Shown piece by piece: positions 8,389-16,162 of a stretch of 64,000 bases of DNA. The DNA is taken from contig CBDCXF010000001.1 in assembly GCA_965223755.1 (NCBI GenBank), forward strand, positions 434,001 to 498,000, given 5' to 3'. Position numbers and translations under genes: made by a program. Position 1 is the first letter of the stretch. Each line of letters starts with the position of its first letter. Source of the stretch: CBDCXF01 sp965223755 (GTDB lineage: Bacteria > Acidobacteriota > Thermoanaerobaculia > Multivoradales > JAHEKO01). Below the pieces are notes generated by a model. That model was not told the origin of the DNA. It did no database searches and was given only the letters and a program-made list of their open reading frames with translations.

Positions 8389-8497
8389 AGAGATCTCCTT
8401 CGGTTAGCGGCCAGTCTGTAGGAACTCCGGTGATCGTATCGGGATTGACTCGTTATTCGGTGTGACGACGGTTACGCTTGGCAACATTTGACAATGC

Positions 8498-8558
8498 GAA
8501 GGGCTGTTGGATGCAGGACATCGGCAACTGCGACAGTCACTTCACTTGCGCGATCGAG
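8498..8558 (-). pseudogene. relic of a second DUF2891 gene (N-terminal part)
   Basis: Read on the minus strand, this stretch encodes LDRASEV and then, after a shift of frame, LSQLPMSCIQQPF. The intact DUF2891 protein has ALDREQAALLASLPMTCIQQPF at the same place. The distance between the LDR and PM codons is two bases shorter in the relic, which explains the frameshift, and a TGA follows LDRASEV-K in the other frame. Similarity ends after CIQQPF. Like the intact gene at 6476, the relic lies just beyond the terminator of a peptidase gene. Confidence 0.6.
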
Positions 8559-8732
8559 CCGGAGGACCAACTCCTTCGTACTCTCGGAAAGCGCGTGAGG
8601 CCTGCAGGTTGAAGTTCGTAGACTCCCGCCAAGAAGGCAATAGATCCGGCGCCGAAGACCATCTCGGTGGTTGTAAATCGGCGGCTTGGCATTTGAAATG
8701 CCATCGCCTCAGGCGGTCAGAGGCGCAATAGG

Positions 8733-8760
8733 AAAGGCCCGCGGACTTCCGCGGGCCTTT
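8733..8760 (-). terminator. intrinsic terminator of the M4 peptidase gene
   Basis: A perfect 12 bp stem (AAAGGCCCGCGG / CCGCGGGCCTTT) with the loop ACTT lies 27 bases after the stop of the M4 peptidase gene. The T tail on the minus strand is weak (TTTCC). The hairpin repeats the one at 6512-6537 exactly. Confidence 0.75.
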
Positions 8761-8787
8761 GAAGGGTTGACAAGAGTTAAAGCTGAG

Positions 8788-10401
8788 CTATTTGCAGGTT
8801 TTGCCGCCGGGCTTGCCCTTGCAACTACCGGAGCAGCACTCACTTCCCTGAGTGCAGCTTGCGCCGGCAGGGAGAAGGTCTGTACAGCCACCGCCGGGAT
8901 CACCTGAGCAGTCACCGACTCCAACTGCGCACCAGGCTTCAGCGCAGGCATCTGCCTCTGCCTGACTGTAGAGGTCGAGAGCCGACTGTTGCGTCATATC
9001 TGCAGCTTGCGAGAACTTAGTGCGCCGGCCGAAGTAGTTTGCGTTGGCGTGATAAAAGATCTGTTCTGCTTTGTCGATGCCGATTCCAGGGACAACGTTA
9101 GTGGTTACCCCGCGAGGATGCGTTCCTCCTTCGACAAGGAGCACGTAAGCGAGATTGGCGATGCCGGAATTGCCGTGCACGCCACAGTTGTCGTTGCCGC
9201 TGGTGCACGGCTTCACGCCAGCGTAGAGCAGATCGGGGTAGTAGTCGACCGAGTAGTTGTCCAAGGTCGGATTGTCCATGAAGCGCAAGATAATGCCACC
9301 CAAGTCTTCGCCGATATCCCAATCGTAAGGCGCCGTTTGGCCCTCGTAATCAATCTCAGTGGATTCTCCGAAGATGTCAGACCACGCCTCGTTCAGGGCG
9401 CCGGACTCGGCTTGGTAGACCAAGTCAGAAGTGAAATCCGTGACGCCGTGGGTCAACTCATGTGCGACGACGTCTAGCGCCTTGCTCATATGACCCCAGC
9501 CGTAAGGACCACCTGGTGCGTCTCCGTCGCCATAAATCATCTGTGAACCGGTCCAACCGGCGTTGGCGTAGTACGGACAGTTTGTCGTGCAGTAGTGGAC
9601 GTTCGAGAGCAAGGTCATTCCCGCGTCGTCGAGCGAATCACGGTTGAACTTATTGAGATAGTAGTCGTAGGTGACGCCGGCAAACTCGTGGGCGTCTGTG
9701 GATGCCGCATCTGGACAGGTCTGCCCTTCAGTGCAAACTATGACACCCGCGGTGTTGGTATGTTGCGAATCTCGAGTAACGCGATCCTTGGCGTGTTTGA
9801 CCTTGGGGTGAACGGCGGCTACTCCGCCTTTACGTGCGTCGGCGAAAACAGTATCGATGTGCAAGCCCAGGTCACTGTTGTATCGAACGTCAACCGAATA
9901 CGCGAGGCTGATGCCCTCATCGTAGTTGACGACATAACCAAGGTCGCCAACCGCTTCGATCTCCGCTTCCAACAGGCCGAGTTCGGCTAATGCGCTGGAT
10001 ACTGCCTCTTCGCGGCTCAGCTTTGCCCTTCTCGGTGCTGAAGCACCTCGGACAAAGCCGCCGCCGAGAGCATAGATTTTGCCGTTGCCGCGGGCGTGCA
10101 AAATGACGTCGGCTCCCAATACGTCCCTTCCGTTGAGACGCTGCTTCATCTTGATGTGGGTATTGCCCACGCTGTCTACCCAGGATCGCTCGGCTTGCAA
10201 CTCGCTTGGTGCTGCTCCCAGCAAACGGGCCGTTGCGGCCACGGCCTGGCCGTGTAGACGACCTTTCCCAAGCGAGCCGATGTCGTCGATGGTGCCCATA
10301 TTCCCGCCTGCAATCCAAATCGGTTGCCCTGCAGCCAATGACTGGGCTCCGATCAAGGCCGCGCCAATTGTCAACAAGGCGGCCAGATTCCGTTTGTACA
10401 C
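8788..10401 (-). CDS. secreted M4 (thermolysin-type) metalloprotease with cystine-knot-like tail
   Basis: This is a secreted zinc endopeptidase of 537 residues. A signal peptide (YKRNLAALLTIGAALIGAQSLAAG) is followed by an FTP/PepSY-type propeptide to about residue 200. The catalytic domain has H314-E315-LT-H318 followed by GALNE338AWSD, the third zinc ligand, and VHGNSGIANLAY, which contains the thermolysin-family catalytic histidine. The C-terminal module has cysteines spaced C-x9-C-x5-CC-x3-C-x8-C plus a final lysine, almost the same as in the M36 protein. Both extra cysteines and propeptide point to an extracellular enzyme matured after export. Confidence 0.93.
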   Translation of the reverse strand: MYKRNLAALLTIGAALIGAQSLAAGQPIWIAGGNMGTIDDIGSLGKGRLHGQAVAATARLLGAAPSELQAERSWVDSVGNTHIKMKQRLNGRDVLGADVILHARGNGKIYALGGGFVRGASAPRRAKLSREEAVSSALAELGLLEAEIEAVGDLGYVVNYDEGISLAYSVDVRYNSDLGLHIDTVFADARKGGVAAVHPKVKHAKDRVTRDSQHTNTAGVIVCTEGQTCPDAASTDAHEFAGVTYDYYLNKFNRDSLDDAGMTLLSNVHYCTTNCPYYANAGWTGSQMIYGDGDAPGGPYGWGHMSKALDVVAHELTHGVTDFTSDLVYQAESGALNEAWSDIFGESTEIDYEGQTAPYDWDIGEDLGGIILRFMDNPTLDNYSVDYYPDLLYAGVKPCTSGNDNCGVHGNSGIANLAYVLLVEGGTHPRGVTTNVVPGIGIDKAEQIFYHANANYFGRRTKFSQAADMTQQSALDLYSQAEADACAEAWCAVGVGDCSGDPGGGCTDLLPAGASCTQGSECCSGSCKGKPGGKTCK

Positions 10402-10629
10402 GTGCTTTCTCCTCCTCAGGCTTGTGCGCAGGTCCTGCGCGTCATATTGCTGGACGAGAGAATTCTACGTCCAGGATCTCCGATTGGTGGCAAGTTTGTG
10501 ACGCCCACTGAAACAAGTCAGTGACGCAGATCACACTCATTGGTGGTCGAGGCGGCGCGGAAAATCGGCGCCTCTCGGGGTGGAGTGTCGTTGCCTTTTG
10601 TGTTGGAGGTTGCATCAAGGTCTATGTGC

Positions 10630-10659
10630 TTGACACGCGTCCAAGCCTCTCCCTATACT
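10630..10659 (+). promoter_or_regulatory. sigma-70-type promoter of rpsA
   Basis: TTGACA (10630-10635) is a perfect -35 box. TATACT (10654-10659) is a good -10 box. The spacer is 18 bases. Transcription would begin near 10666, about 105 bases before the rpsA ATG. Confidence 0.8.
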
Positions 10660-10667
10660 CCTTTGTT

Positions 10668-10699
10668 CCGAGTTCGTAAGGACTTACACCAGAACTCGG
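10668..10699 (+). promoter_or_regulatory. 5'-terminal hairpin in the rpsA leader
   Basis: CCGAGTTC (10668-10675) pairs with GAACTCGG (10692-10699). Inside, GTAAG (10676-10680) pairs with CTTAC (10683-10687) around a GA loop, leaving ACCA as a bulge. The hairpin would begin within a few bases of the predicted transcript start. No T-run follows, so it is not a terminator. Confidence 0.55.
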
Positions 10700-10770
10700 C
10701 CCCCAAGAATCCAGGCCGGTCCGCGTAAGTAGCGCGCGCCGTTTGCCCGATACCAGGAGGTAGTTTGTCC

Positions 10771-12468
10771 ATGGCGTCCCCGCAATCCGAATCGACCGCG
10801 CCCAACGGCGCGAGCGAACAAGAGTTGGCCGAAGCCTCGTTCGAGGAGATGGCCGAACTTTACGATCAGAGCCTCACTCATCTGACCGAAGGGTCTTTGG
10901 TGACGGGCACGATCGTGGAGATTGGTTCCAACGAGGTTGTAGTCGATATCGGCTTCAAATCTGAGGGCCTGATTCCCAAGGAAGAGTTCCGCACCGCCGA
11001 CGGACTGAGCGTCGACGTCGGCGATGAGGTTGAGGTGCTGCTGGAGCGGCTCGAGGATCTCAACGGTCACGTCGGGCTCTCGTTTCACAAAGCCGAACGC
11101 ATGAAGAGCTGGTCGCGGTTAGAGCAAGCCCACAAGAACAGCGAAGTCATTACCGGCCGCGTGATCGATCGCATCAAAGGCGGTCTTACGGTGGACGTCG
11201 GCGTGCGAGCGTTCTTGCCCGGTTCGTTGGTGGATGTGAAGCCGGTCAAGAGCCTCGAAGCGCTCAAGGGCGAGGAACTGGAATTCAAGGTCATCAATCT
11301 GGACCGCCGTCGCAAGAACGTTGTGTTGTCGCGCCGGGCGGTTTTGGAGCGGGAGTACGAAGCCAAGAAGGCCGAGACGCTGGAAAACCTACGCGAGGGA
11401 ATGGAAGTCAAAGGGACGGTCAAGAACCTCACCGAGTACGGTGCTTTCGTGGATCTCGGCGGTCTCGACGGACTGCTTCACGTCACCGATATGTCGTGGG
11501 GTCGCGTCAATCACCCCTCGGAGATGTTCTCGGTTGGCGACGAAGTCGAAGTCCTGGTGCTCAAATTCGACCGTGAAAAGGAGCGCGTGTCTCTCGGCTA
11601 CAAGCAACGAATGGACGATCCCTGGGCTTTGGTGGACAAGAAGTTTCCCATCGGATCGCGTGTCGGCGGCAAGGTTGTGAGCCTGGTCGACTACGGAGCC
11701 TTCGTGGAGCTCGAGCCCGGGGTCGAGGGCCTGGTTCATGTCAGCGAAATGTCTTGGACCGGAAAGGTCTCGAATCCCTCCAGCGTCGTCGCCGTTGGGG
11801 ACGAAGTCGAAGCCATTGTCACCGAACTCGATCTGGACGCGCGCCGCATCAGCCTGTCGTTACGCCAGGCCGATCGCAACCCGTGGGACGATCTGGTTGT
11901 CACCCACCCGGTGGGCACTTTGGTCGAGGGCACGGTTCGCAACCTCACCGACTTTGGGGCCTTCATCCAAATCACCGATGAGATCGACGGCCTGGTGCAT
12001 GTCTCCGACATGAGTTGGAGCAAGCGCGTCAAGCATCCCAGCGAGGTGCTCAAGAAGGGTGACAAAGTCCAGGCTCGCATCACCCAAATTGACGGTCCGA
12101 ATCAACGCGTCTCGCTGTCGATCAAGGAGTTCTTGCCCAATGAGTGGCAGGACTTTGTCGACGCCAACAAGGTCGGTGATCGCATCACCGGCCGGGTGGT
12201 CAACGTTGCCGATTTCGGACTTTTTATCGATGTTCACGCCGGACTGGAGGGTCTGGCGCACGTCAGTGAGATCGATGTCGACGAGGGCAGCCTCGGCGAT
12301 ATGTTTGAAGTCGGCGAAGTGGTTGCGGCGCGCATCCTGCGCCTCGACGAAGAAGAGAGCAAAGTTGCTTTGACACTGCGAGGCGTCGATCAGCCCTCAG
12401 CCGATGAATTGGCCGAGCACGCTCGCGAAGCCGCCGCGGCAGAAGCAGCCGCCGGTGAGGAAGAGTAG
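10771..12468 (+). CDS. rpsA: 30S ribosomal protein S1
   Basis: S1 binds mRNA at the 30S subunit and helps initiation. The 565-residue protein has six S1 RNA-binding repeats starting at about residues 40, 125, 210, 295, 380 and 465, the full set as in Gammaproteobacteria, followed by a short alanine- and glutamate-rich tail. Repeats show the usual EYGAFVDLGGLDGLLHVTDMSW-like and GDEVEVLVLKFD-like segments. Two starts are possible after AGGAGG (10755-10760): a TTG at 10765, and the ATG at 10771, which I chose. An HU/IHF gene follows nine bases after the stop, as rpsA-ihfB does in E. coli. Confidence 0.96.
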   Translation: MASPQSESTAPNGASEQELAEASFEEMAELYDQSLTHLTEGSLVTGTIVEIGSNEVVVDIGFKSEGLIPKEEFRTADGLSVDVGDEVEVLLERLEDLNGHVGLSFHKAERMKSWSRLEQAHKNSEVITGRVIDRIKGGLTVDVGVRAFLPGSLVDVKPVKSLEALKGEELEFKVINLDRRRKNVVLSRRAVLEREYEAKKAETLENLREGMEVKGTVKNLTEYGAFVDLGGLDGLLHVTDMSWGRVNHPSEMFSVGDEVEVLVLKFDREKERVSLGYKQRMDDPWALVDKKFPIGSRVGGKVVSLVDYGAFVELEPGVEGLVHVSEMSWTGKVSNPSSVVAVGDEVEAIVTELDLDARRISLSLRQADRNPWDDLVVTHPVGTLVEGTVRNLTDFGAFIQITDEIDGLVHVSDMSWSKRVKHPSEVLKKGDKVQARITQIDGPNQRVSLSIKEFLPNEWQDFVDANKVGDRITGRVVNVADFGLFIDVHAGLEGLAHVSEIDVDEGSLGDMFEVGEVVAARILRLDEEESKVALTLRGVDQPSADELAEHAREAAAAEAAAGEEE

Positions 12469-12477
12469 GTTTTCGCG

Positions 12478-12774
12478 ATGTCAGCGCTCACCAAAGCCGA
12501 TTTAGTTGCCGCCGTCATCGAGCGGGCCGATGTGCCGCGCGGCGAAGCTGAACTGGTCGTTAACACCGTCATCCAATCGATCGTCGGCTCGCTGAAGTCG
12601 GGTGAGGGCATCGAGTTGCGCGGCTTCGGCAGCTTTCGCATTCGCCAGCGCGGCCCGAGAATCGGCCGCAATCCCAAGACCGGGGCTCGCGTGGATGTGC
12701 CCGCCAAAAGGGTTCCCTACTTTCGCCCCGGTAAAGCCCTTCGGAATCTCGTCAACGACGCCAACGGCAGCTAA
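12478..12774 (+). CDS. HU/IHF family DNA-bending protein
   Basis: This 98-residue nucleoid protein begins MSALTKADLVAAVIERADVP and contains the family signature GFGSFRIRQRGPRIGRNPKTG, with a DNA-minor-groove arm (ARVDVPAKRVPYFRPGK). Its place directly downstream of rpsA matches ihfB in Proteobacteria, so an IHF-beta-like role is possible, but HU and IHF cannot be separated safely by sequence alone. It is probably co-transcribed with rpsA. Confidence 0.9.
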   Translation: MSALTKADLVAAVIERADVPRGEAELVVNTVIQSIVGSLKSGEGIELRGFGSFRIRQRGPRIGRNPKTGARVDVPAKRVPYFRPGKALRNLVNDANGS

Positions 12775-12791
12775 AGTACGCTGGCCGAACG

Positions 12792-13187
12792 ATGCCGGAA
12801 TCTGAGAACTCAAGGGAAGATATCGCCTGGGGCCACGCGTTGAGCATGGCTGCCGTGGCGTGGTTGCTACCCGGAGCGGGGCACCTGCTGCAGGGCAAGC
12901 GCAGTCGGGCCTTTCTCTTTTTCGCCATTATTGCTTTGACTGCGTTGTTCGGGCTTTATTTGCAAGGCAGGATTTACGCTGGTTTCGGTTCCCCCATCGC
13001 AACGCTGTCGACATTCGCCACGATGGGTATTGGAGCAGCGTACCCGGCACTTATGGCGGCAGGGTATTCGGGTGACATCCTTGCCCAGAGCTTCGAGTAC
13101 GGCACCGCCTTCCTGCTGACGGCGGGGGTCATGAACTGGTTGCTGGTATTGGATTCTTGGGACCTGGCCTTGGGGCGCAAGTCGTGA
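12792..13187 (+). CDS. small membrane protein, possibly DUF6677-like
   Basis: This is a 131-residue protein with about four membrane segments (residues 18-32, 38-57, 65-90 and 100-122). The N-terminal part AWLLPGAGHLLQGKRSRAFLFF resembles the pattern seen in DUF6677/TM2-like membrane proteins, in which a helix pair is linked by a GxGHxxxGK turn. The function is unknown. It lies between the HU/IHF gene and lpxB and overlaps the next small membrane gene as TGATG. Confidence 0.7.
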   Translation: MPESENSREDIAWGHALSMAAVAWLLPGAGHLLQGKRSRAFLFFAIIALTALFGLYLQGRIYAGFGSPIATLSTFATMGIGAAYPALMAAGYSGDILAQSFEYGTAFLLTAGVMNWLLVLDSWDLALGRKS

Positions 13188-13384
13188 TGCGAGGCCATTT
13201 GCCCTGGATGTTGCTGCATGCGACGCTCATCGCCGGCTTCTTGAGCGTCCTTTGGCGTCGTGGGCGGCCGGAACGCATCCGCTTTTTCATCAAGGTCTGG
13301 CTGATTCTCATTCTGGGGGGGATCGCGCTGGCGTGGATCATGTATTGGATGCCCCACAGCCCACCGATTCACTTTCCTGAGTGA
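13187..13384 (+). CDS. 65-residue membrane protein coupled to the preceding gene
   Basis: Starting at ATG 13187-13189, which overlaps the stop of the upstream gene (TGATG), this frame encodes 65 residues with two hydrophobic segments (about residues 5-20 and 29-48) around a basic loop RRGRPERIRFFIK. A GTG at 13184 is an alternative start. The overlap, the membrane-like pattern and the gap-free arrangement support a real gene. No family is recognised. It may form a complex with the 131-residue protein, which is an inference from coupling alone. Confidence 0.6.
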   Translation: MRGHLPWMLLHATLIAGFLSVLWRRGRPERIRFFIKVWLILILGGIALAWIMYWMPHSPPIHFPE

Positions 13385-13423
13385 AGCCACCTCGTGACCG
13401 GGGGCGCTGAATCGGCCTAGCGT

Positions 13424-14560
13424 ATGTCTGAACAGCCACCTGTCGCCATGATTGTGGCCGGTGAGGCGTCCGGCGACGAGCATGGAGCTGCCTTGCTGCG
13501 AGAGTTGCGCGAGATGCAGCCAGATGTCCAAGTCGTAGGACTGGGTGGCGATGCTCTCATTGCCGAGGGTCTCGATTCGGTCGGGCACGCGAGCGACATC
13601 GCGGTGGTGGGTTTGGTCGAGGCTCTGGCGGTGGTGCCCACCGCGCGAAAGCTGTTCAGGCGGTTGCTCGCGAGCGTCGACAAAGATCGGCCGCGGGTGG
13701 CGGTCTTGATCGACTCGCCGGAATTCAACCTACGGCTGGCGAAGGCCCTCGATCGTCGCGGCGTTCGCGTTTTGTACTACATCAGCCCGCAACTTTGGGC
13801 CTGGCGGGAAGGCCGCATCGAGACTATTCGCCGCCACATTGAACGCGTCTTGGTGTTGTTTGAGTTTGAGGCCGAGTGGTACCGGCAACGCTCGGTCAAG
13901 GCGGTTCACACCGGACATCCACTTGTCGACGCCGTGCCTCGCTTGAATAACGTATGGGAGCGGGAAACCGGAGCCCCGGATGAGTTTCAAATCGCGTTGC
14001 TCCCCGGATCCAGGCGTAGCGAAGTGAGGCGCTTGCTACCCGACCTCGTCGCAGCCGCCAAGCGCATTGCGGAGCGCGTACCGGCGCGTTTCCTTCTTAT
14101 TGCGGCGCCCAATCTCGACCATCAGCGTATGGCGCGTCGCTTTGCCGAAGAGGCGCTCGAGGTGAAGGTCGTGCGTGAGGATCGCTATCGAGAGATCGCC
14201 GATTCACATTTGGCACTCTGCGCATCGGGCACCGCCGCCCTGGAGGTCGGGCTGCTCGGCGTTCCACAAGTTGTGGTCTATCGAGTGCACCTGATCTCGA
14301 GTTGGCTGGGCCGTTGGGTACTCAAGTTGCCCTATGTGAGTTTGGTCAACCTGGTTCTCCAGGAGAAAGTCGTTCCAGAAATGTTGCAGCAAAATTCAAG
14401 GGCCAAGCCGGTGGCGGATTTGGCTTTGGAGATACTGAACGATCGAAGCCGGGTCGACGCCATGCGGCGTAAACTGGAAGACCTTTGGGTGGCCCTGGGA
14501 AGCCAAGGCGCCAGTCGCCGCGCGGCCAAGGAGGTTTCGGCGGCCTTGAATCGAGTTTGA
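13424..14560 (+). CDS. lpxB: lipid-A-disaccharide synthase
   Basis: LpxB is a peripheral inner-membrane GT-B glycosyltransferase (family GT19). It joins UDP-diacylglucosamine and lipid X into the lipid A disaccharide. The 378-residue protein has the signatures IVAGEASGDEHGAALL near the N terminus, YYISPQLWAWREGR, VLFEFEAEWY, GHPLVD and LLPGSRRSEV. The other lpx genes are not adjacent. Its presence shows that the organism makes lipid A, hence has an outer membrane. It leads directly into yicC with a two-base gap. Confidence 0.95.
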   Translation: MSEQPPVAMIVAGEASGDEHGAALLRELREMQPDVQVVGLGGDALIAEGLDSVGHASDIAVVGLVEALAVVPTARKLFRRLLASVDKDRPRVAVLIDSPEFNLRLAKALDRRGVRVLYYISPQLWAWREGRIETIRRHIERVLVLFEFEAEWYRQRSVKAVHTGHPLVDAVPRLNNVWERETGAPDEFQIALLPGSRRSEVRRLLPDLVAAAKRIAERVPARFLLIAAPNLDHQRMARRFAEEALEVKVVREDRYREIADSHLALCASGTAALEVGLLGVPQVVVYRVHLISSWLGRWVLKLPYVSLVNLVLQEKVVPEMLQQNSRAKPVADLALEILNDRSRVDAMRRKLEDLWVALGSQGASRRAAKEVSAALNRV

Positions 14561-14562
14561 CG

Positions 14563-15453
14563 ATGCCGGAGAGCCCGCTGCACAGCATGACTGGATATGG
14601 GTCCGCCGACGGCCGCATCGGCGGCTCGTCGATAGCCGTGGTTGTGCGTTGCGTCAATCACCGCCACCTCGACATTCGCCTGCACTTGCCCGAGTTTTTG
14701 CGGCCGAATGAAGACACTTACGCGACCCAAGTGCGTGAGGCCCTCGGTCGCGGCCGGGTCGAAGTGGGAGTCACTGTCGCTGACGACGAAGGAGCCCGGA
14801 GAGTCGAAGTGGACCGCGATTTGGTGGCCTCAGTCGCTCAAGAGTTTACGCGGTTGGAGGAGGAGGGACTGATCTCCAGTAGCGGTTTGGCCGCTCGCGA
14901 CCTCCTGGCCTGGCCGCCTGCCATGCGAGTTCAGGAGGCCGATCGCGACGCCGAAGCCATTGGTGAGGAAGTCGGTGAGGTCTTGGGTCAGGCTTTGGCC
15001 AACGTGGTCGAGGCCAGACGGCATGAGGGCGCCCGACTGGCGCAGTTCCTGGATGAGAAACTGGGCCGAGCGGAGGTCTTAGCGGGGCTCTTGGCCGAGC
15101 GGCGTCAGCAAGTCGAGGACAACTTGCGCCTGTACTATCGACAGAAGCTGGAGGATCTCAGCGTCGACCCATTGCTGAGCGAGGAACGGATTGCGTTGGA
15201 AGTGGGGGCTGCGATCGACAAATCCAGCATCAGTGAGGAGATTGAGCGGCTGACCGCCCATTTCGGGCAGTTTCGCTCTGTCATGACCGAGTCGGGACCG
15301 GTCGGGCGCAAACTGGATTTCATCGTTCAAGAGATCTTCCGCGAATTCAACACCGTCGCGTCCAAGAGCCGTGATTCCGAGTCGGTGCATGACGCCATCG
15401 AGGGCAAGACCTTGTGCGAAGATCTGCGCGAGCAGTTGAGGAACATCGAATGA
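14563..15453 (+). CDS. yicC: YicC family endoribonuclease
   Basis: YicC-type proteins are conserved RNA-degrading factors, with an N-terminal YicC domain and a C-terminal DUF1732. The 296 residues start with MPESPLHSMTGYGSADG, where SMTGYG is the family hallmark. They end with FIVQEIFREFNTVASKSRD followed by an LREQLRNIE tail, also typical. The longer open frame that starts upstream lies inside lpxB. The stop overlaps the gmk start as ATGA, and yicC-gmk-rpoZ-coaBC is a widespread gene order. Confidence 0.93.
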   Translation: MPESPLHSMTGYGSADGRIGGSSIAVVVRCVNHRHLDIRLHLPEFLRPNEDTYATQVREALGRGRVEVGVTVADDEGARRVEVDRDLVASVAQEFTRLEEEGLISSSGLAARDLLAWPPAMRVQEADRDAEAIGEEVGEVLGQALANVVEARRHEGARLAQFLDEKLGRAEVLAGLLAERRQQVEDNLRLYYRQKLEDLSVDPLLSEERIALEVGAAIDKSSISEEIERLTAHFGQFRSVMTESGPVGRKLDFIVQEIFREFNTVASKSRDSESVHDAIEGKTLCEDLREQLRNIE

Positions 15454-16076
15454 GCAAGCATCCAGGAGAACTCTTCATTCTGTCCGCTCCTTCCGGTGCG
15501 GGAAAGACGACTCTCATACGCGCCCTTATGGCAGCGGTGGAAGAGGGCTCCATTCACTTTTCGGTCAGCCACACCACGCGCTCTCCACGCCGCGGCGAGG
15601 TGGACGGCAGGGACTACCATTTCGTCAGTGAAGAGCGCTTTCGGCAGATGATCGCTGACGACGAATTTTTGGAGTGGGCGGAAGTGCATTCCAATTACTA
15701 CGGCACGTCGAAGGCGGAGGTGATGCAGCGGCTCGCCGGCGGCCAGGATGTCATCCTCGATATCGATGTTCAGGGAGCGGAGCGCCTCAGTCATCAGTTT
15801 CCGGAGGCACACACGGTGTTTATCTTGCCTCCGAGCATGTCTGAGCTGCGTCGTCGGTTGCTTGAGCGGGGCCTTGATGAGACCGATGAGGTTAACAGGA
15901 GGCTGGACGTATCTCTTTGGGAAATCAGGCGTTATACCGAGTATGACTATGTTATTATCAACGACGACGCCGAACGCGCCGGGCAGGCGTTGATCGCCGT
16001 CTTTCTTGAGAAGAGGTATCGACGCAGCCGGACAGAGGAACTTGTACGTGCCGTCATTGACGGCTTTCGCGAGTGA
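15450..16076 (+). CDS. gmk: guanylate kinase
   Basis: Guanylate kinase phosphorylates GMP to GDP with ATP in purine nucleotide synthesis. The protein of 208 residues has the P-loop LSAPSGAGKTTLI (residues about 10-22), the GMP-binding SHTTRSPRRGEVDGRDYHFV and ILDIDVQGAERL. The start ATG at 15450 overlaps the yicC stop, and this gives the normal family length. A longer upstream frame is inside yicC. Confidence 0.96.
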   Translation: MSKHPGELFILSAPSGAGKTTLIRALMAAVEEGSIHFSVSHTTRSPRRGEVDGRDYHFVSEERFRQMIADDEFLEWAEVHSNYYGTSKAEVMQRLAGGQDVILDIDVQGAERLSHQFPEAHTVFILPPSMSELRRRLLERGLDETDEVNRRLDVSLWEIRRYTEYDYVIINDDAERAGQALIAVFLEKRYRRSRTEELVRAVIDGFRE

Positions 16077-16162
16077 CCGACTTATCAGCACTGCGGTCGT
16101 CCGTAACCAAAAGCGAGTCAATAAGCTTCAACCGTTTCGTAAGGCAAGCAGCGAGGGAAGAA

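Larger units (their letters stand above)
8389..8787. other. 399 bp region between the two peptidase genes
   Basis: This region holds the upstream region of the M36 gene, a DUF2891 gene relic (8498-8558), and the terminator of the M4 gene (8733-8760). I see no convincing -35/-10 pair for the M36 gene. The open frames here are short and have no coding support. Confidence 0.5.
10402..10770. other. divergent intergenic region between the M4 peptidase and rpsA
   Basis: The 369 bp hold the upstream region of the minus-strand peptidase gene on the left, and the rpsA promoter (10630-10659), leader hairpin (10668-10699) and Shine-Dalgarno sequence (10755-10760) on the right. I find no coding sequence or RNA gene here. 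Confidence 0.6.

Noticed and set aside
16073..16162. Longer rpoZ start at GTG 16073
   Set aside because: The extra residues do not resemble RpoZ and the ATG at 16163 has a better ribosome-binding site.
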